Assembly (NCBI RefSeq): GCF_000423885.1
Contig: NZ_AUIV01000006.1
Span: forward strand, 62,001 to 126,000
Origin: Thermomonas fusca DSM 15424
GTDB lineage: Bacteria > Pseudomonadota > Gammaproteobacteria > Xanthomonadales > Xanthomonadaceae
Direction: 5' to 3'
DNA length: 64,000 nt
The number at the start of each line of letters is the position of its first letter. The stretch's first letter is position 1. Below are positions 16,043 through 25,936 of the stretch, piece by piece. Made by a program: the position numbers and the translations under genes. Below the pieces are notes generated by a model. That model did not search any database. It had not been told where the DNA came from and saw only the letters and a program-made list of their open reading frames with translations.

Positions 16043-17950
16043 TCACCCCAACCTCCACCCCAACCCCGACACGCGTCCCGCATGCCGCACCAACGCATCG
16101 CGGAGGATGGGTTCGCTCCCCGCCACATGCAGCACGGAACGCGCGCGGGTCAGGCCGGTGTAGAGCAGTTCGCGGCTGAGGACGCGGGCATCGGCGCGCG
16201 GCAGCTGCAGCCAGACTTCGTCGAATTCGCTGCCCTGGGCCTTGTGCACGGTCATGGCGAAGGCGGATTCGTGCGCGGGTAGTGCGGCGGGGTGGAAGGC
16301 GCGGACGCCTTCGTTGCCGCCGGGGAACCAGGCCAGCAGCGCGCCGCTGGTGTCGAACAGGCAGACGCCCACGTCGCCGTTGAACAGGCCGTGGCGGTAG
16401 CTGTTCTCGGTGATGAGCAGCAGGCGGCCGGGGAACCACGCGGGTGGGCTGCCGATGCGGCGGCCGGAGAGCTGGGCTTCGATGCGGGCATTGAGACCGC
16501 GTGCGCCCTGCGGGCCGTCGCGCAGGGCGGTGAGCAGGCGCAGGTGGTTGGCGCCGGCCAGCGCGGCGGCGGGATCGGCGGCGCTGGCCAGGCCGCGGAA
16601 ATGCGCCAGCAGGTCGAAGCCGCGCGCGGCCAGCGGGTCGTCGGTGCTGTCGTGGAAATGGACGTTGGCGAGGCTCCCGCCACGCAGCAGTGCGAGCGTG
16701 TCGTCGGCATCGCCGCGGCGCACGGCATCGGCCAGCGGCGCGAGCGTCAGGCTGTCGCTCTGGCGCCAGCCGCGGGTGAGGTGGATGCGGTGGCCGTGCA
16801 GGGCGGATGGCGCCGATGTTGAGGAAGGGAACAGCGGCAGCGTTGCCTGCGGTTCTGCAGCTTCTACCGCGGGCGGGATGTTGTCGGCCGCCGAGGCCAC
16901 GGCGGCCGCACCGAGCAGTGGCGCCAGCGCGGCGGCATCGTCCGCGCCCAGCGCATCGCCGGCGCCCGCGGCGCGCAGGATGCCGGCCAGCACGTCGCCG
17001 GCTTCCACCGAGGGCAGCTGGTCCGGGTCGCCCAACAGGATCAGCTGGGTAGGTGCCTGCTGCGCGCCATCCGCCACCGCCTCGGCGAGTTTGCACATCA
17101 GCGGCAGGTCCACCATCGAGGCCTCGTCCACCACCACGATGTCGAACGGCAGCGGGTTGTCCGCGTGATGGCGGAAGCGCGGCGCATCGGGGATCACGCC
17201 GAGCAGGCGGTGCAGGGTGCTGGCCTCGCCCGGCAGCGCGGCCAGGGCGTCATCGATGCCGTAGGTTTCCATCTGCCGCACGGCGCGGCGCAGGCTTTCG
17301 GCCATGCGGTCGGCGGCGCGGCCGGTGGGCGCGGCCAGGGCGATGCGCGGCGGCGGGTGGCCGGCCTGCAGCGCCTGCGCGATGCGCAGCGCCAGCAGGC
17401 GGGCAATGGTGGTGGTCTTGCCGGTGCCGGGGCCGCCGGTGACCAGCAGCAGGTTGCGGCGCAGCGCCAGCGCGGCGGCGCGGGCCTGGGCGTCGCCGCT
17501 GGCGGCGTCGGGGAACAGCTGCGCGAACAGCGGCGCCAAGGGTGCGATGCCTGTCTCCGGCATCGCCGCGCCGGCAATCGCACGCAGGCGCAGCGCCAGC
17601 CGGCGCTCGTATTCGCGGTAGCGGCGCAGGTAGAGCAGGCCGTGTTCGAACACCAGCGGCGCGGCGGCGGCCTGCGCATCGGCCGCCTCGGGCGTGGCCA
17701 CGAACGGCGACGCCGCCAAGGCTTGCGCCCAAGCGTCTGCATCCGGCCACGCCAGGTCGGAATTCACCAGCAGGCGCGGCTGCGCGGGGTCGAAGCCGGC
17801 ATGGCCCTGCGCCACCGCCAGCGAGGCGAGTGCCGCGGCGGCCAGCACGCTGTCCGGGGTGTCCGCATCGAGCCGGCGCAGGGTGTTGGCCAGCGCATCG
17901 TCCAGCGGGCGTAGCGCACCGATGCGGTTGAGTTCGCGCAGCAGGCTCAT
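16043..17950 (-). CDS. recD: exodeoxyribonuclease V subunit alpha RecD
   Basis: RecD is the 5'-3' helicase subunit of RecBCD, which unwinds and degrades double-strand ends until Chi recognition. The 635-residue protein has Walker A GGPGTGKT at 172-179, a Walker B DEAS near 275-278, the LTRGWRQSDSL segment and the C-terminal helicase motifs FAMTVHKAQGSEFDEV and LLYTGLTRAR (motifs V-VI). Length is close to E. coli RecD. The start ATG overlaps the recB stop as ATGA, so the two are translationally coupled. Last gene of recC-recB-recD; its stop is 32 bases from the convergent PD-(D/E)XK gene. Confidence 0.97.
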   Translation of the reverse strand: MSLLRELNRIGALRPLDDALANTLRRLDADTPDSVLAAAALASLAVAQGHAGFDPAQPRLLVNSDLAWPDADAWAQALAASPFVATPEAADAQAAAAPLVFEHGLLYLRRYREYERRLALRLRAIAGAAMPETGIAPLAPLFAQLFPDAASGDAQARAAALALRRNLLLVTGGPGTGKTTTIARLLALRIAQALQAGHPPPRIALAAPTGRAADRMAESLRRAVRQMETYGIDDALAALPGEASTLHRLLGVIPDAPRFRHHADNPLPFDIVVVDEASMVDLPLMCKLAEAVADGAQQAPTQLILLGDPDQLPSVEAGDVLAGILRAAGAGDALGADDAAALAPLLGAAAVASAADNIPPAVEAAEPQATLPLFPSSTSAPSALHGHRIHLTRGWRQSDSLTLAPLADAVRRGDADDTLALLRGGSLANVHFHDSTDDPLAARGFDLLAHFRGLASAADPAAALAGANHLRLLTALRDGPQGARGLNARIEAQLSGRRIGSPPAWFPGRLLLITENSYRHGLFNGDVGVCLFDTSGALLAWFPGGNEGVRAFHPAALPAHESAFAMTVHKAQGSEFDEVWLQLPRADARVLSRELLYTGLTRARSVLHVAGSEPILRDALVRHAGRVSGLGWRLG

Positions 17951-20900
17951 GCGGCCACTCCATCGGCGTGGCCGAACAGCGCATCCAGCGCATGCACGAG
18001 TTCTGGCGTGAAGCGCTGCGCGTGGATGCCGGGGGACGCGGCGGTGCCGGCATCGAGGCCGCGACAGAACAGGTAGCGGATGCCGCCGAAGTCGCGCGCG
18101 TAGTCGTAGCTTGCGCCCAGCCGGAAACGCAGCCAGCGGTGCAGGGCCAGCGTGTAGATCAGCGCCTGCAGGTCGTATTCGCTGTGCGCCATCGCGCGCT
18201 GCAACGCCGCGTCGTCGTAGCCCGGCAGACGGTTGGATTTGTAGTCCAGCACGTACCACTTTCCGCCGTGCTGGTAGGTCAGGTCGATCAGGCCGGTCAT
18301 CAGGCCTTCCAGCCGCTGCCGCGCGCCGAAGCGGTCGCGCTCGCGGACGATACCGTGCGCGTGCAGCAGCGCCAGCAGCGCTTCCACCTGCACGGGTTGC
18401 AGGGCGAACTGGAACTCGATCTCGGGGCGCCGTTCGCTGGCCGGCACGTCGCACAGGCGGGTGCCTTCAGGCAGCGCCACGGTGAGCGTGTGGCCGATGA
18501 GCTGGGTGGTCAGCGCGATGCCGTCGTCCAGCGCGTCCTCGCCGTAGCCTTCGCCGCGCAGCGCCGTAGCGATGACGTGGGCTTCGTCCGCCGGCGCCGG
18601 CTCGCCCGGATGCCAGTCGCCCCAAGTGGCGAAGTCGGTGTGTTCCAGCGCCGCGTGCAGGGCCACGCCGTAACGGTTGCCGGCGAAGCGCGGGTCGAAC
18701 GCTTCGACAGGTGCGGGGTCGTCCGCGTTCTCCGGTTCGTCGTGGCCGCCGGGCGCCGGCAGGGTGGCGATGCTCGCGGTGTCACCGCCGGCCTCGGCGC
18801 GGGCCAGCTGGCTGAAGCTGTACACCCACCAGTCGTTGTGCAGCGCGCGCGTTGCCTCGCGCGCGGGCGGCACCGCGGCATCGGACGCCGGCGGCAGGCG
18901 CGGCAGATCGGTGGGCAGCGGCGCGGCATCGAACACGATGCCGGCCTGCTGCAGCGCATCCGCATCGCCCAGCAGCTTTGCCAGCGCGGTCCTGTCGGCG
19001 GCGAAGAAATCGCCACTGGCGATCCACAGCGCGTGCTCGGCGCGGGTCAGGCCGACGTAGAGCAGGCGTGCGTCCTCGGCGCGCTGCTCGGCCTTCCATG
19101 CGGTGCTGGCGGTGTCCCAATTGGCTTCGGGCAGCGCCTCGAACTTCCAGTGCAGGCGGCGCGCGCCTTCCAGATGCACGCTGCAATGGCGGTTCGGCGA
19201 TTTTTCGTTGCTGCCGATGCCGACGAACGGCAGAAACACCAGCGGGTATTCCAATCCCTTGCTCTTGTGCAGGGTGACGATCTGCACGCGGCGCGCGTCG
19301 GATTCCAGCCGCAGCAGCTGTGCTTCGTCATTCGCATCGGCGCCGGCGATGGCGCGGCCCAGCCAGTCCACCAGCCCGTGCAGGCCCAACGCCTGCCGCT
19401 GCGCTTCCTGCAGCAGTTCGGCCAGCTGCAGGTAGTTGCTGATCCGGCGTTCGCCGTCGACCAGCGCCAGCAGGCGCTCGCCGTGCGCCGCGCACAGGTC
19501 GCCCACCAGCGCCAGCGGGCCGCCGCCGCGCAGGCGCTCGCGCCAGCGCTGGGCCTCCAGCTGCCAGCGGCGGTGGGCGTCGCCGTCGCGTTCCAGCGCG
19601 TCGATGGCAAGTGCGTCCAGCCCCAGTAGCACCGTCCCCAGCGCCGCGCGCAGGCGGCCATCGTCGGCGCCGTGCAGCAGCGCCAGCAGCAGCGCGTGCA
19701 GCTCGCGCGCCTCGCCGGTGGCGAACAGGCTCTGCTTGCCGGCCGCGACCGCGGGAATGCCCAGCTGGGCCAGCGCCTGCTGGATCATCAACGCCTCCCG
19801 GTGCGAACGCACCAGCACGGCGATGTCGCCGGGCTGCACCGGCCTGCCCTCGATCAGCGCGCGCCCGGCGCGGGCGTCGGTGAGCACGCCGTGGATGGCG
19901 GCGGTGCAGGCGCGGGTGGCGAGCGCGCGCGCTTCGCCGGCGTTCCAGCGGGTCTTCGGCTTGCCCTTGGCGTCGAGCCCGCTGGGCGGTGCTGCCTGCC
20001 AGAACGTCAGCGCGGCTGCGGGTTCGCCATTGCGCAGGAAGTCCGCGTCGGCGCGCTTGCCGCCGGCTTCGACTTCGAAGAAGCGGATGCGCGGATCGAC
20101 GAATGCATCTTCGCCCGCCTGCTGGTACAGCGCGGCAATCGCGGTGAGCAGCGCTGGCCGCGAGCGGAAGTTGTGCGCCAGCGCGGGCGCATGGTCGGCA
20201 ACGGCGGCGGCCTCCAGATAGGTATGCACGTCGCCGCCGCGGAAGCCGTAGATCGCCTGCTTGGGATCGCCGATCAGGAACAGCGCGGGCTCGCTGCTGC
20301 CGCTGCCGAACACGCGCTCGAAGATCCGCCACTGGCGCGTGTCGGTGTCCTGGAACTCGTCCACCAGCGCCACCGCGTACTGCGTGCGCAGGCGTGCGGC
20401 GAGTGCGTCGCCGTGCGTGCCTTCCAGCGCTTCGGCCACGCCGTCGATCAGGTCGTCGTAGCCCTGCACGCGGCGCTCGCGCTTGCGCGTGGCCATGCGG
20501 GCGCGGGCGTCCTCGCGCAGGCGGTGCAGCAGGGCGGCGCGGCGCAGCGCGCGGTAGTTTTCGCGACCCTGCACAGCGTCAAGATAGGGCGGGATCAGGC
20601 CGCACAGTGGCGAGGTCGGTGTCTTGCCTTTGTGGGCTGCTTTGGTGCCTTTTTCCAGTGCGTCGGCGGCCAGCTTTTCCAGCTTGGGGTGTGGCGTATC
20701 ACCGGACGCGGGATTGGCCGCGAACCCGCACAGCCAGCTGCGCAAATCGATGAGCCATTCGAGCCGGTAGCTGTTGCGGTTCATCACGTCGGCGTCGATG
20801 GCGGCCGCCAAGACATCGAACAGTGCATCGCCCTGCGCGTGGAACGCGTCGGCCAAGTCTTGACCCGCCGCCTGCACGCGCGGCAGCGGATCCGCCGGCA

Positions 20901-21540
20901 GCGGCGCATCCGGCGGCAGCAGCACCTGCCCGCCCAGCAGCGCCGGCAGATCCTTCGCCAGCTCCTCGTAGCCGCCCTTCCACAGTGCGGCCAGATCGTC
21001 CGCGCCCTCGGGTGTCTGCGCGTGCTGGCGCCACAGGTCGGCGGCGATCTCCTTGCGCAGCTCGGCGTCGCTGGCCAGCAGCTCCGGCGCATCGAAACCC
21101 TGGCCGGCTTCCAGCGCGTGCTCGCGCAGCACCCGCGCGCAGAAGCCGTGGATGGTGAAGATCGCGGCCAGGTCGATTTCCACCGCGGCCTGGCGCAGGC
21201 GCCGGCGCAGCGCGGCGTCGCTTTCGCCACTGGCGGCGCGATGGCGCTGCAGCAGTGCGCGGGTGAGTGCGGCTTCCGCGCTTTCGTCTTCGGCCGGCGC
21301 CGCGTCCACCAGTGCCAGCGCCAGCTGCAGGCGCTCGCGGATGCGCTTGCGCAGCTCCTGCGTGGCCGCTTCGGTGAAGGTGACGGCAAGCACCTGGCCG
21401 ATGCGCAGGCCGCGCTCCACCACCAGCCGGGTCACCAGCGTGGCCAGCGTGTAGGTCTTGCCGGTGCCGGCGCTGGCCTCGACCAGATGCACGCCGTCCA
21501 GCGGCACGTCCAGGTACGGATCGGGCGCGGGCTGGTTCAT
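17947..21540 (-). CDS. recB: exodeoxyribonuclease V subunit beta RecB
   Basis: RecB supplies the 3'-5' helicase, the nuclease and RecA loading for RecBCD. The 1197-residue protein starts with a UvrD-type helicase: Walker A EASAGTGKT at 21-29, AVTFTEAATQELRKRI, the TIHGFCARVL motif, Walker B VDEFQDTD, GDPKQAIYGFRGGD and VTLHKSKGLEYP. The C-terminal nuclease domain contains the DYKSN motif (catalytic Asp and Lys) and a downstream QALIYTLALHRWL helix. The start ATG overlaps the recC stop by four bases and its own stop overlaps the recD start. Confidence 0.97.
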   Translation of the reverse strand: MNQPAPDPYLDVPLDGVHLVEASAGTGKTYTLATLVTRLVVERGLRIGQVLAVTFTEAATQELRKRIRERLQLALALVDAAPAEDESAEAALTRALLQRHRAASGESDAALRRRLRQAAVEIDLAAIFTIHGFCARVLREHALEAGQGFDAPELLASDAELRKEIAADLWRQHAQTPEGADDLAALWKGGYEELAKDLPALLGGQVLLPPDAPLPADPLPRVQAAGQDLADAFHAQGDALFDVLAAAIDADVMNRNSYRLEWLIDLRSWLCGFAANPASGDTPHPKLEKLAADALEKGTKAAHKGKTPTSPLCGLIPPYLDAVQGRENYRALRRAALLHRLREDARARMATRKRERRVQGYDDLIDGVAEALEGTHGDALAARLRTQYAVALVDEFQDTDTRQWRIFERVFGSGSSEPALFLIGDPKQAIYGFRGGDVHTYLEAAAVADHAPALAHNFRSRPALLTAIAALYQQAGEDAFVDPRIRFFEVEAGGKRADADFLRNGEPAAALTFWQAAPPSGLDAKGKPKTRWNAGEARALATRACTAAIHGVLTDARAGRALIEGRPVQPGDIAVLVRSHREALMIQQALAQLGIPAVAAGKQSLFATGEARELHALLLALLHGADDGRLRAALGTVLLGLDALAIDALERDGDAHRRWQLEAQRWRERLRGGGPLALVGDLCAAHGERLLALVDGERRISNYLQLAELLQEAQRQALGLHGLVDWLGRAIAGADANDEAQLLRLESDARRVQIVTLHKSKGLEYPLVFLPFVGIGSNEKSPNRHCSVHLEGARRLHWKFEALPEANWDTASTAWKAEQRAEDARLLYVGLTRAEHALWIASGDFFAADRTALAKLLGDADALQQAGIVFDAAPLPTDLPRLPPASDAAVPPAREATRALHNDWWVYSFSQLARAEAGGDTASIATLPAPGGHDEPENADDPAPVEAFDPRFAGNRYGVALHAALEHTDFATWGDWHPGEPAPADEAHVIATALRGEGYGEDALDDGIALTTQLIGHTLTVALPEGTRLCDVPASERRPEIEFQFALQPVQVEALLALLHAHGIVRERDRFGARQRLEGLMTGLIDLTYQHGGKWYVLDYKSNRLPGYDDAALQRAMAHSEYDLQALIYTLALHRWLRFRLGASYDYARDFGGIRYLFCRGLDAGTAASPGIHAQRFTPELVHALDALFGHADGVAA

Positions 21541-24500
21541 GCCGCGTCCTCCGCGTCGTCGTCCGGCAGCGCCATGTCGTCGATGTCGATGGGCGCGGGC
21601 TGGCCGGTGGTGACCGCGCCGAACACGATCCCGGTCACCCGCGCGAAGTCGCGCAGCGCCTCCGCACTGTCGAACGGATCGCGCCCGCGCAGCGCCAGCC
21701 GCAGCGCTTCGGCGCTGCGTTCGGCCCAACCGCCGTTGCCGCTGCCGCGCCATTTCTTTGCGGCGTTGCCGATGCCGGCGTTGACGGTCTTCGCGGAGAA
21801 CAGCTCCCAGCCGCTGTAGGGCGCGAACGGCAGCGGCTGCCGCAGGCCCTCGCGGCGCAGCGCCAGCAGCGCGCGCAGCGCAGCGATGGCGGCGTCGGGC
21901 GGCAGCGCATCGCGGGTATGCGGGCCGATGCCGGTATCGGCTTCGTGGAATTCCACGAACGGCAGCTCGACGCCGGCCGCGCATGCCAGCAGCCAGTCCA
22001 GCCCATTGCGCAGCACCGACGGACCGTTCGGTGCGCCGAAGCGCAGCCGGGCGATGCCCTGCGGCCAGGCGTCGGCGATGCGGCCATGCAGGCGCAGGCC
22101 GTCGATCTCCAACTCCAGCGGCAGCGTGCCTGCCGCCGCTGCGCCGCGCCACTGCGCGTACGGCGCCACGTAGGGCGTGACCTCGCCGGCGATCTCCGCC
22201 AGCGCGCGCCGGCCCGGCGGTCCGGAGGGCAGCAGCCCGCGCGCGCGCAGCGGCGCCTGCATCGCGTCGAGATCGTCGCCGGCCAGCAGGCGGGCGAATA
22301 CCGCGCGCTGCAGCAGGCTGCGGGCCAGCCCGCGGCCGGGCGCCTGCAGCGGCTCGATGTCCTCGCCGCCGTCTTCGGCTTCCGGCAAGCGCAGCTGCAG
22401 GCGCTGGCGCAGGAACTGTTCGGCCGGCGCCAGCAGGAAGCGCCGCAGTGCGTCCAGCGACAGTTCGGTTTCAGCGGGCATTGGCGCCAACGTGGCTTCA
22501 GCCTGCATCCACGGCGCCAGCGCAGTGCGCGCGCCGGACAGGCGACCGGCGGCGGGATGCCAGTGGCGGCGATAGCTGAAACGGCGTGGGTCCCGCGCGT
22601 CGCCGTCATCGGCAGCGCCGAACGCGGCCGGCGAGAACGGCTGCAGCGGATGCCGCAGCACCAGCTGCTTCGCGGCTGCAGCGGCATCGACGTGCTGCGC
22701 CGCGGCGGCAGCCAGCAACTCGGTCACCAGCACCGACGGCTCGCGCGCGCTGCCGTCGCGCGCATCCGCGCCCAGCCAGCTGAGATAGAACACGTCCTGC
22801 GCGGAGGCGAACAGCTGCAGGAACAGGAAGCGGTCGTCCTCGCGGGTCGAGCGGTCGCCGTGGCGGCGCCGCGCGTTGCCGGCTTCGGCGGTGAGGCGGT
22901 TGAGCCCGGCGGCGGGGTCGCGGCGCGGGAAATCGCCATCGTTCATGCCCAGCAGGCAGATCACCCGGAACGGCAGCAGCCGCATCGGCACCATCCGCGC
23001 GAAGCTGACCCCGCCGGTGAGCAGCGGCGCGCGGGTATCGGCCTCGCCCAGCACGGCGGCGAAATGCGCGCGCACCGGCTCGGCCGGCACCGGCGCGTCG
23101 AAGCCGGCCTGTCCGGCCTGCGTGGCGAAGGCGTCGATGAGCTTGCGCAGCCGCTCCAGCGCGCGCTGGGCGCCGCTGTCCGCCGGCGGCTTGGGCAGCA
23201 GTGCATCCAGCAGCTTCAGCAGGCGTTCGCGCCACTGCGCCGGCGGCATCGGCTCGTCCAGCGCGCGCGCATGCCGCGCCAGCACGCGCAGCAGCCGCAG
23301 CAGCCGGTCCAGCGCCTCCAGAGAGCTGCCTTCCAGTTCGCTCCACGGCGCGACCCCGGCGATGTCGTCGTCGGCACCACTGGCATGGCCCAGCAGCAAA
23401 CGGTCGAGCGCGAACTGCCAGGTGTAGGCATCGTCGGCCGGCGCGCCCTGGCGCGCGCGGTGGCCGGCATCGATGCCCCAGCGCGCGCCGGCCTCGCCCA
23501 GCCAGCCGCGCAGGCGTTCGAAATCATCGGCGTCCAGGCCGTTGGCCTCGGCCAGCACGGGCGTGGCCAGCAGGTCGAGGATTTCCTCCAGCCCGAAGCG
23601 CGACACCGGCAGCGCCAGCAGGCGCAGGAACAGGTCGGCCAGCGGCTCGTCGGCCAGCGGACTGGCGTCGGCCAGCGCATACGGGATGGCCTGTCCAACC
23701 GTCTGGTCGCGCGGGCCGTGGCCGCCGAACACCGCATCGAGGTAAGGCACGTACGGATCGATGTCCGGCGCCAGCACCGCGATGTCGCGCGGCTGCAGCG
23801 GCGGGTCGAAGCGATCGTCCTCCAGCAGGCCGCGCAGGCGGTCATGCAGCACCTGCAGTTCGCGCAGGCGGGTGTGGCTGGCGTGGCACTGCAGGCTGGG
23901 ATCGTCGAGGTCCACCTGTGGGCGCAGCGGCGCGCCCGGCGTGGCGCGGCGGTGGAACAGATCCGCTTGCAGGCGCTGCAGCAGGCCGGCATTGGCGCTT
24001 TCGGCCGGGTCTGCATAGGCGGCGATCTCGCCGCTGGGATGCACCACCTCGTAGCTGCCCAGCAGCGCCATGAAGTCGCGCCCGGCCGCGCCCCAGTCGC
24101 GCAGCAGCGGGTTGTCGGCGGCATCGCCGGCGAACGGATCTTCGCCCGCGCGCAGGCGTGCGCCCAGCGTCTGCAGGTCGCCCCAGTAGGCGCGGCTGGG
24201 CGTGGGCAGGTAGAAGTGCAGGGCGCCGACGCGCGCCTGGGTGGCCAGCACCCGCAGCACGTCGGGCGATATGTTGAGGGTGGCGAAGGCGAACAGCCGC
24301 GGCGGCAGGCTGGCGGGTTTGGCGTCGCCGTCGGCGAAACGGGCGAGGTAGTCCTGGATGCGCCGCGCGCGGTGGCCGCGGCCGCCGGCCACCGCGCGCC
24401 ACAGGATCGCCTGCGGGTCGTCGCGGTCGGCGCCGTCGTCCCAGCGCAGCAGCCAGTCGCGGCGCCAGGCCTGGTATTTCTCGAACACCGCGGCCAGCTC

Positions 24501-24905
24501 GCCGGCCAGCGCCCACGGCTTCAGCGGATCGGCATCGCCCAGCCAGCCCGCGATCTGCGCCAAGGCCGGCTTCGCCAGCAGCGCCGGATCGGTCAGCGCG
24601 GCGTACAGCCGCCAGTGCAGGCCGGCGGGGTCGAGGTCGTCGCCGGCCTTGCCGAGGTTGGCGTCCAGCGCGCGGGTGACGAATTCGCCGGGAGTGAGGA
24701 ATTCGAGGTTGGCGGCGACCCCGTGCCGCTGCGCCAGGGTGGCCTGCAGCCAGCGCCGCATCGCCACCTGCGGGATCAGCACGGTGTCGGGCGCCAGCAG
24801 CGGCTGGCCGGCGGCGGGCGCGCGCAGCTCGTCGGCCAGCAGCGCGGCCAGCACGTCCAGCGCGTTGGAGTGGTAGAGGCGGAAGTCTGAAGCGGTGCCG
24901 GACAT
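21537..24905 (-). CDS. recC: exodeoxyribonuclease V subunit gamma RecC
   Basis: RecC is the scaffold and Chi-recognition subunit of RecBCD. The 1122-residue protein begins FRLYHSNALDVLAALLADEL, the usual RecC N-terminus. It contains VLIPQVAMRRWLQ, FAFATLNISPDVLRVLA, DRLRGLLED, the IPYALADASPLADEPLADLFLRLLALP stretch (quoted here only as a landmark), ICLLGMNDGDFPRRDP and SYRRHWHPAAGRLSG. First gene of the operon, and its stop overlaps recB by four bases. Two near-adjacent in-frame starts exist; the ATG at 24905 gives the standard N-terminus, but no good ribosome site is seen. Divergent from mlaF across about 240 bases. Confidence 0.95.
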   Translation of the reverse strand: MSGTASDFRLYHSNALDVLAALLADELRAPAAGQPLLAPDTVLIPQVAMRRWLQATLAQRHGVAANLEFLTPGEFVTRALDANLGKAGDDLDPAGLHWRLYAALTDPALLAKPALAQIAGWLGDADPLKPWALAGELAAVFEKYQAWRRDWLLRWDDGADRDDPQAILWRAVAGGRGHRARRIQDYLARFADGDAKPASLPPRLFAFATLNISPDVLRVLATQARVGALHFYLPTPSRAYWGDLQTLGARLRAGEDPFAGDAADNPLLRDWGAAGRDFMALLGSYEVVHPSGEIAAYADPAESANAGLLQRLQADLFHRRATPGAPLRPQVDLDDPSLQCHASHTRLRELQVLHDRLRGLLEDDRFDPPLQPRDIAVLAPDIDPYVPYLDAVFGGHGPRDQTVGQAIPYALADASPLADEPLADLFLRLLALPVSRFGLEEILDLLATPVLAEANGLDADDFERLRGWLGEAGARWGIDAGHRARQGAPADDAYTWQFALDRLLLGHASGADDDIAGVAPWSELEGSSLEALDRLLRLLRVLARHARALDEPMPPAQWRERLLKLLDALLPKPPADSGAQRALERLRKLIDAFATQAGQAGFDAPVPAEPVRAHFAAVLGEADTRAPLLTGGVSFARMVPMRLLPFRVICLLGMNDGDFPRRDPAAGLNRLTAEAGNARRRHGDRSTREDDRFLFLQLFASAQDVFYLSWLGADARDGSAREPSVLVTELLAAAAAQHVDAAAAAKQLVLRHPLQPFSPAAFGAADDGDARDPRRFSYRRHWHPAAGRLSGARTALAPWMQAEATLAPMPAETELSLDALRRFLLAPAEQFLRQRLQLRLPEAEDGGEDIEPLQAPGRGLARSLLQRAVFARLLAGDDLDAMQAPLRARGLLPSGPPGRRALAEIAGEVTPYVAPYAQWRGAAAAGTLPLELEIDGLRLHGRIADAWPQGIARLRFGAPNGPSVLRNGLDWLLACAAGVELPFVEFHEADTGIGPHTRDALPPDAAIAALRALLALRREGLRQPLPFAPYSGWELFSAKTVNAGIGNAAKKWRGSGNGGWAERSAEALRLALRGRDPFDSAEALRDFARVTGIVFGAVTTGQPAPIDIDDMALPDDDAEDAA

Positions 24906-25147
24906 GCAGCCATGATGCCGGAGCCCCATCTCATGCAGTGAGCCGAAGCCGCCGGAACTGCGCCTTGCGGGACGCAGCATTCCAGCTCGGCATCCGGATG
25001 GCGGTACACCGCGGGGTCGGGATGCGCGATAATTCCTGTACCCGTTGGTTCAATCGCTTCAGCCCGGTTCAGCCAGATCGCGGCAACCTGTGCGGCCTCG
25101 CGCCCGCGCGCGGCCGCTCTGCATCCCCCTTCCGGTCCCCCATTGTC

Positions 25148-25936
25148 ATGTCTGACCCGTCCGCCACTGCCGTGCGCCTGTCGTCCGTCCGCCTGGATCG
25201 CGGCGGACGGACCATCCTGCACGGGCTGGACCTGGCGATTCCGCAGGGCAACATGACCGCGGTGCTGGGGCCGTCCGGCACCGGCAAGTCGACCCTGCTG
25301 GCTGCGATTACCGGCGAACTGGTGCCGACGGCCGGCCGGGTTGAAGTCTTCGGCAAGGAAGTGCCGCGCCGTCCGCGTGCGCTGCTGGAAATGCGCAAGG
25401 GCCTGGGCGTGCTGCTGCAGGGCAACGGGCTGCTCACCGACCTCAGCGTGGCCGAAAACGTGGCGCTGCCGCTGCGCGCCCACGCCCGCCTGCCGGAGCC
25501 GGTACTGCGCCGGCTGGTGGAGATGAAGCTGGATGCGGTGGGCCTGCGCGCCGCCGCCAACCTGTTCCCACGCGAGCTGTCCGGCGGCATGGCCCGCCGC
25601 GCCGCGCTGGCCCGCGCGCTGGCGCTGGACCCGCCGCTGCTGCTCTGCGACGAACCGCTGACCGGGCTGGACCCGATCGCCAGCGGGGTGATCATGAGCC
25701 TGCTGCGCCGGCTCAACCAGACCCTGGGCCTGACCTGCATCGTGGTCAGCCACCACGTGCGCGAAACGCTGCCGGTTTGCGACCAGGCGGTGGTCATCGC
25801 CAATGGCACCGTCATGTTCGACGGCGCCCCCGAGGCGCTGCAGACCAGCACCGATCCGCTGCTGCGGCAGTTCCTCGACGGTACCCCCGACGGCCCGATC
25901 GCGTTCGAAAGCGCGCCCCGGCAGGAGGCCGCCTGA
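25148..25936 (+). CDS. mlaF: Mla phospholipid transport ATP-binding protein MlaF
   Basis: MlaF is the cytoplasmic ATPase of MlaFEDB, which moves phospholipids between the inner membrane and periplasmic MlaC to preserve outer-membrane asymmetry. The 262-residue protein has Walker A GPSGTGKS at 41-48, a Q-loop LLQGNGLLTDLSV, signature LSGGM at 144-148, Walker B LLLCDEP with E169, and the switch His in VVSHH. The stop overlaps the mlaE start as TGATG. First gene of the six-gene operon. A GATAAT element at 25028-25033 could be part of its promoter, but no convincing -35 accompanies it. Confidence 0.95.
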   Translation: MSDPSATAVRLSSVRLDRGGRTILHGLDLAIPQGNMTAVLGPSGTGKSTLLAAITGELVPTAGRVEVFGKEVPRRPRALLEMRKGLGVLLQGNGLLTDLSVAENVALPLRAHARLPEPVLRRLVEMKLDAVGLRAAANLFPRELSGGMARRAALARALALDPPLLLCDEPLTGLDPIASGVIMSLLRRLNQTLGLTCIVVSHHVRETLPVCDQAVVIANGTVMFDGAPEALQTSTDPLLRQFLDGTPDGPIAFESAPRQEAA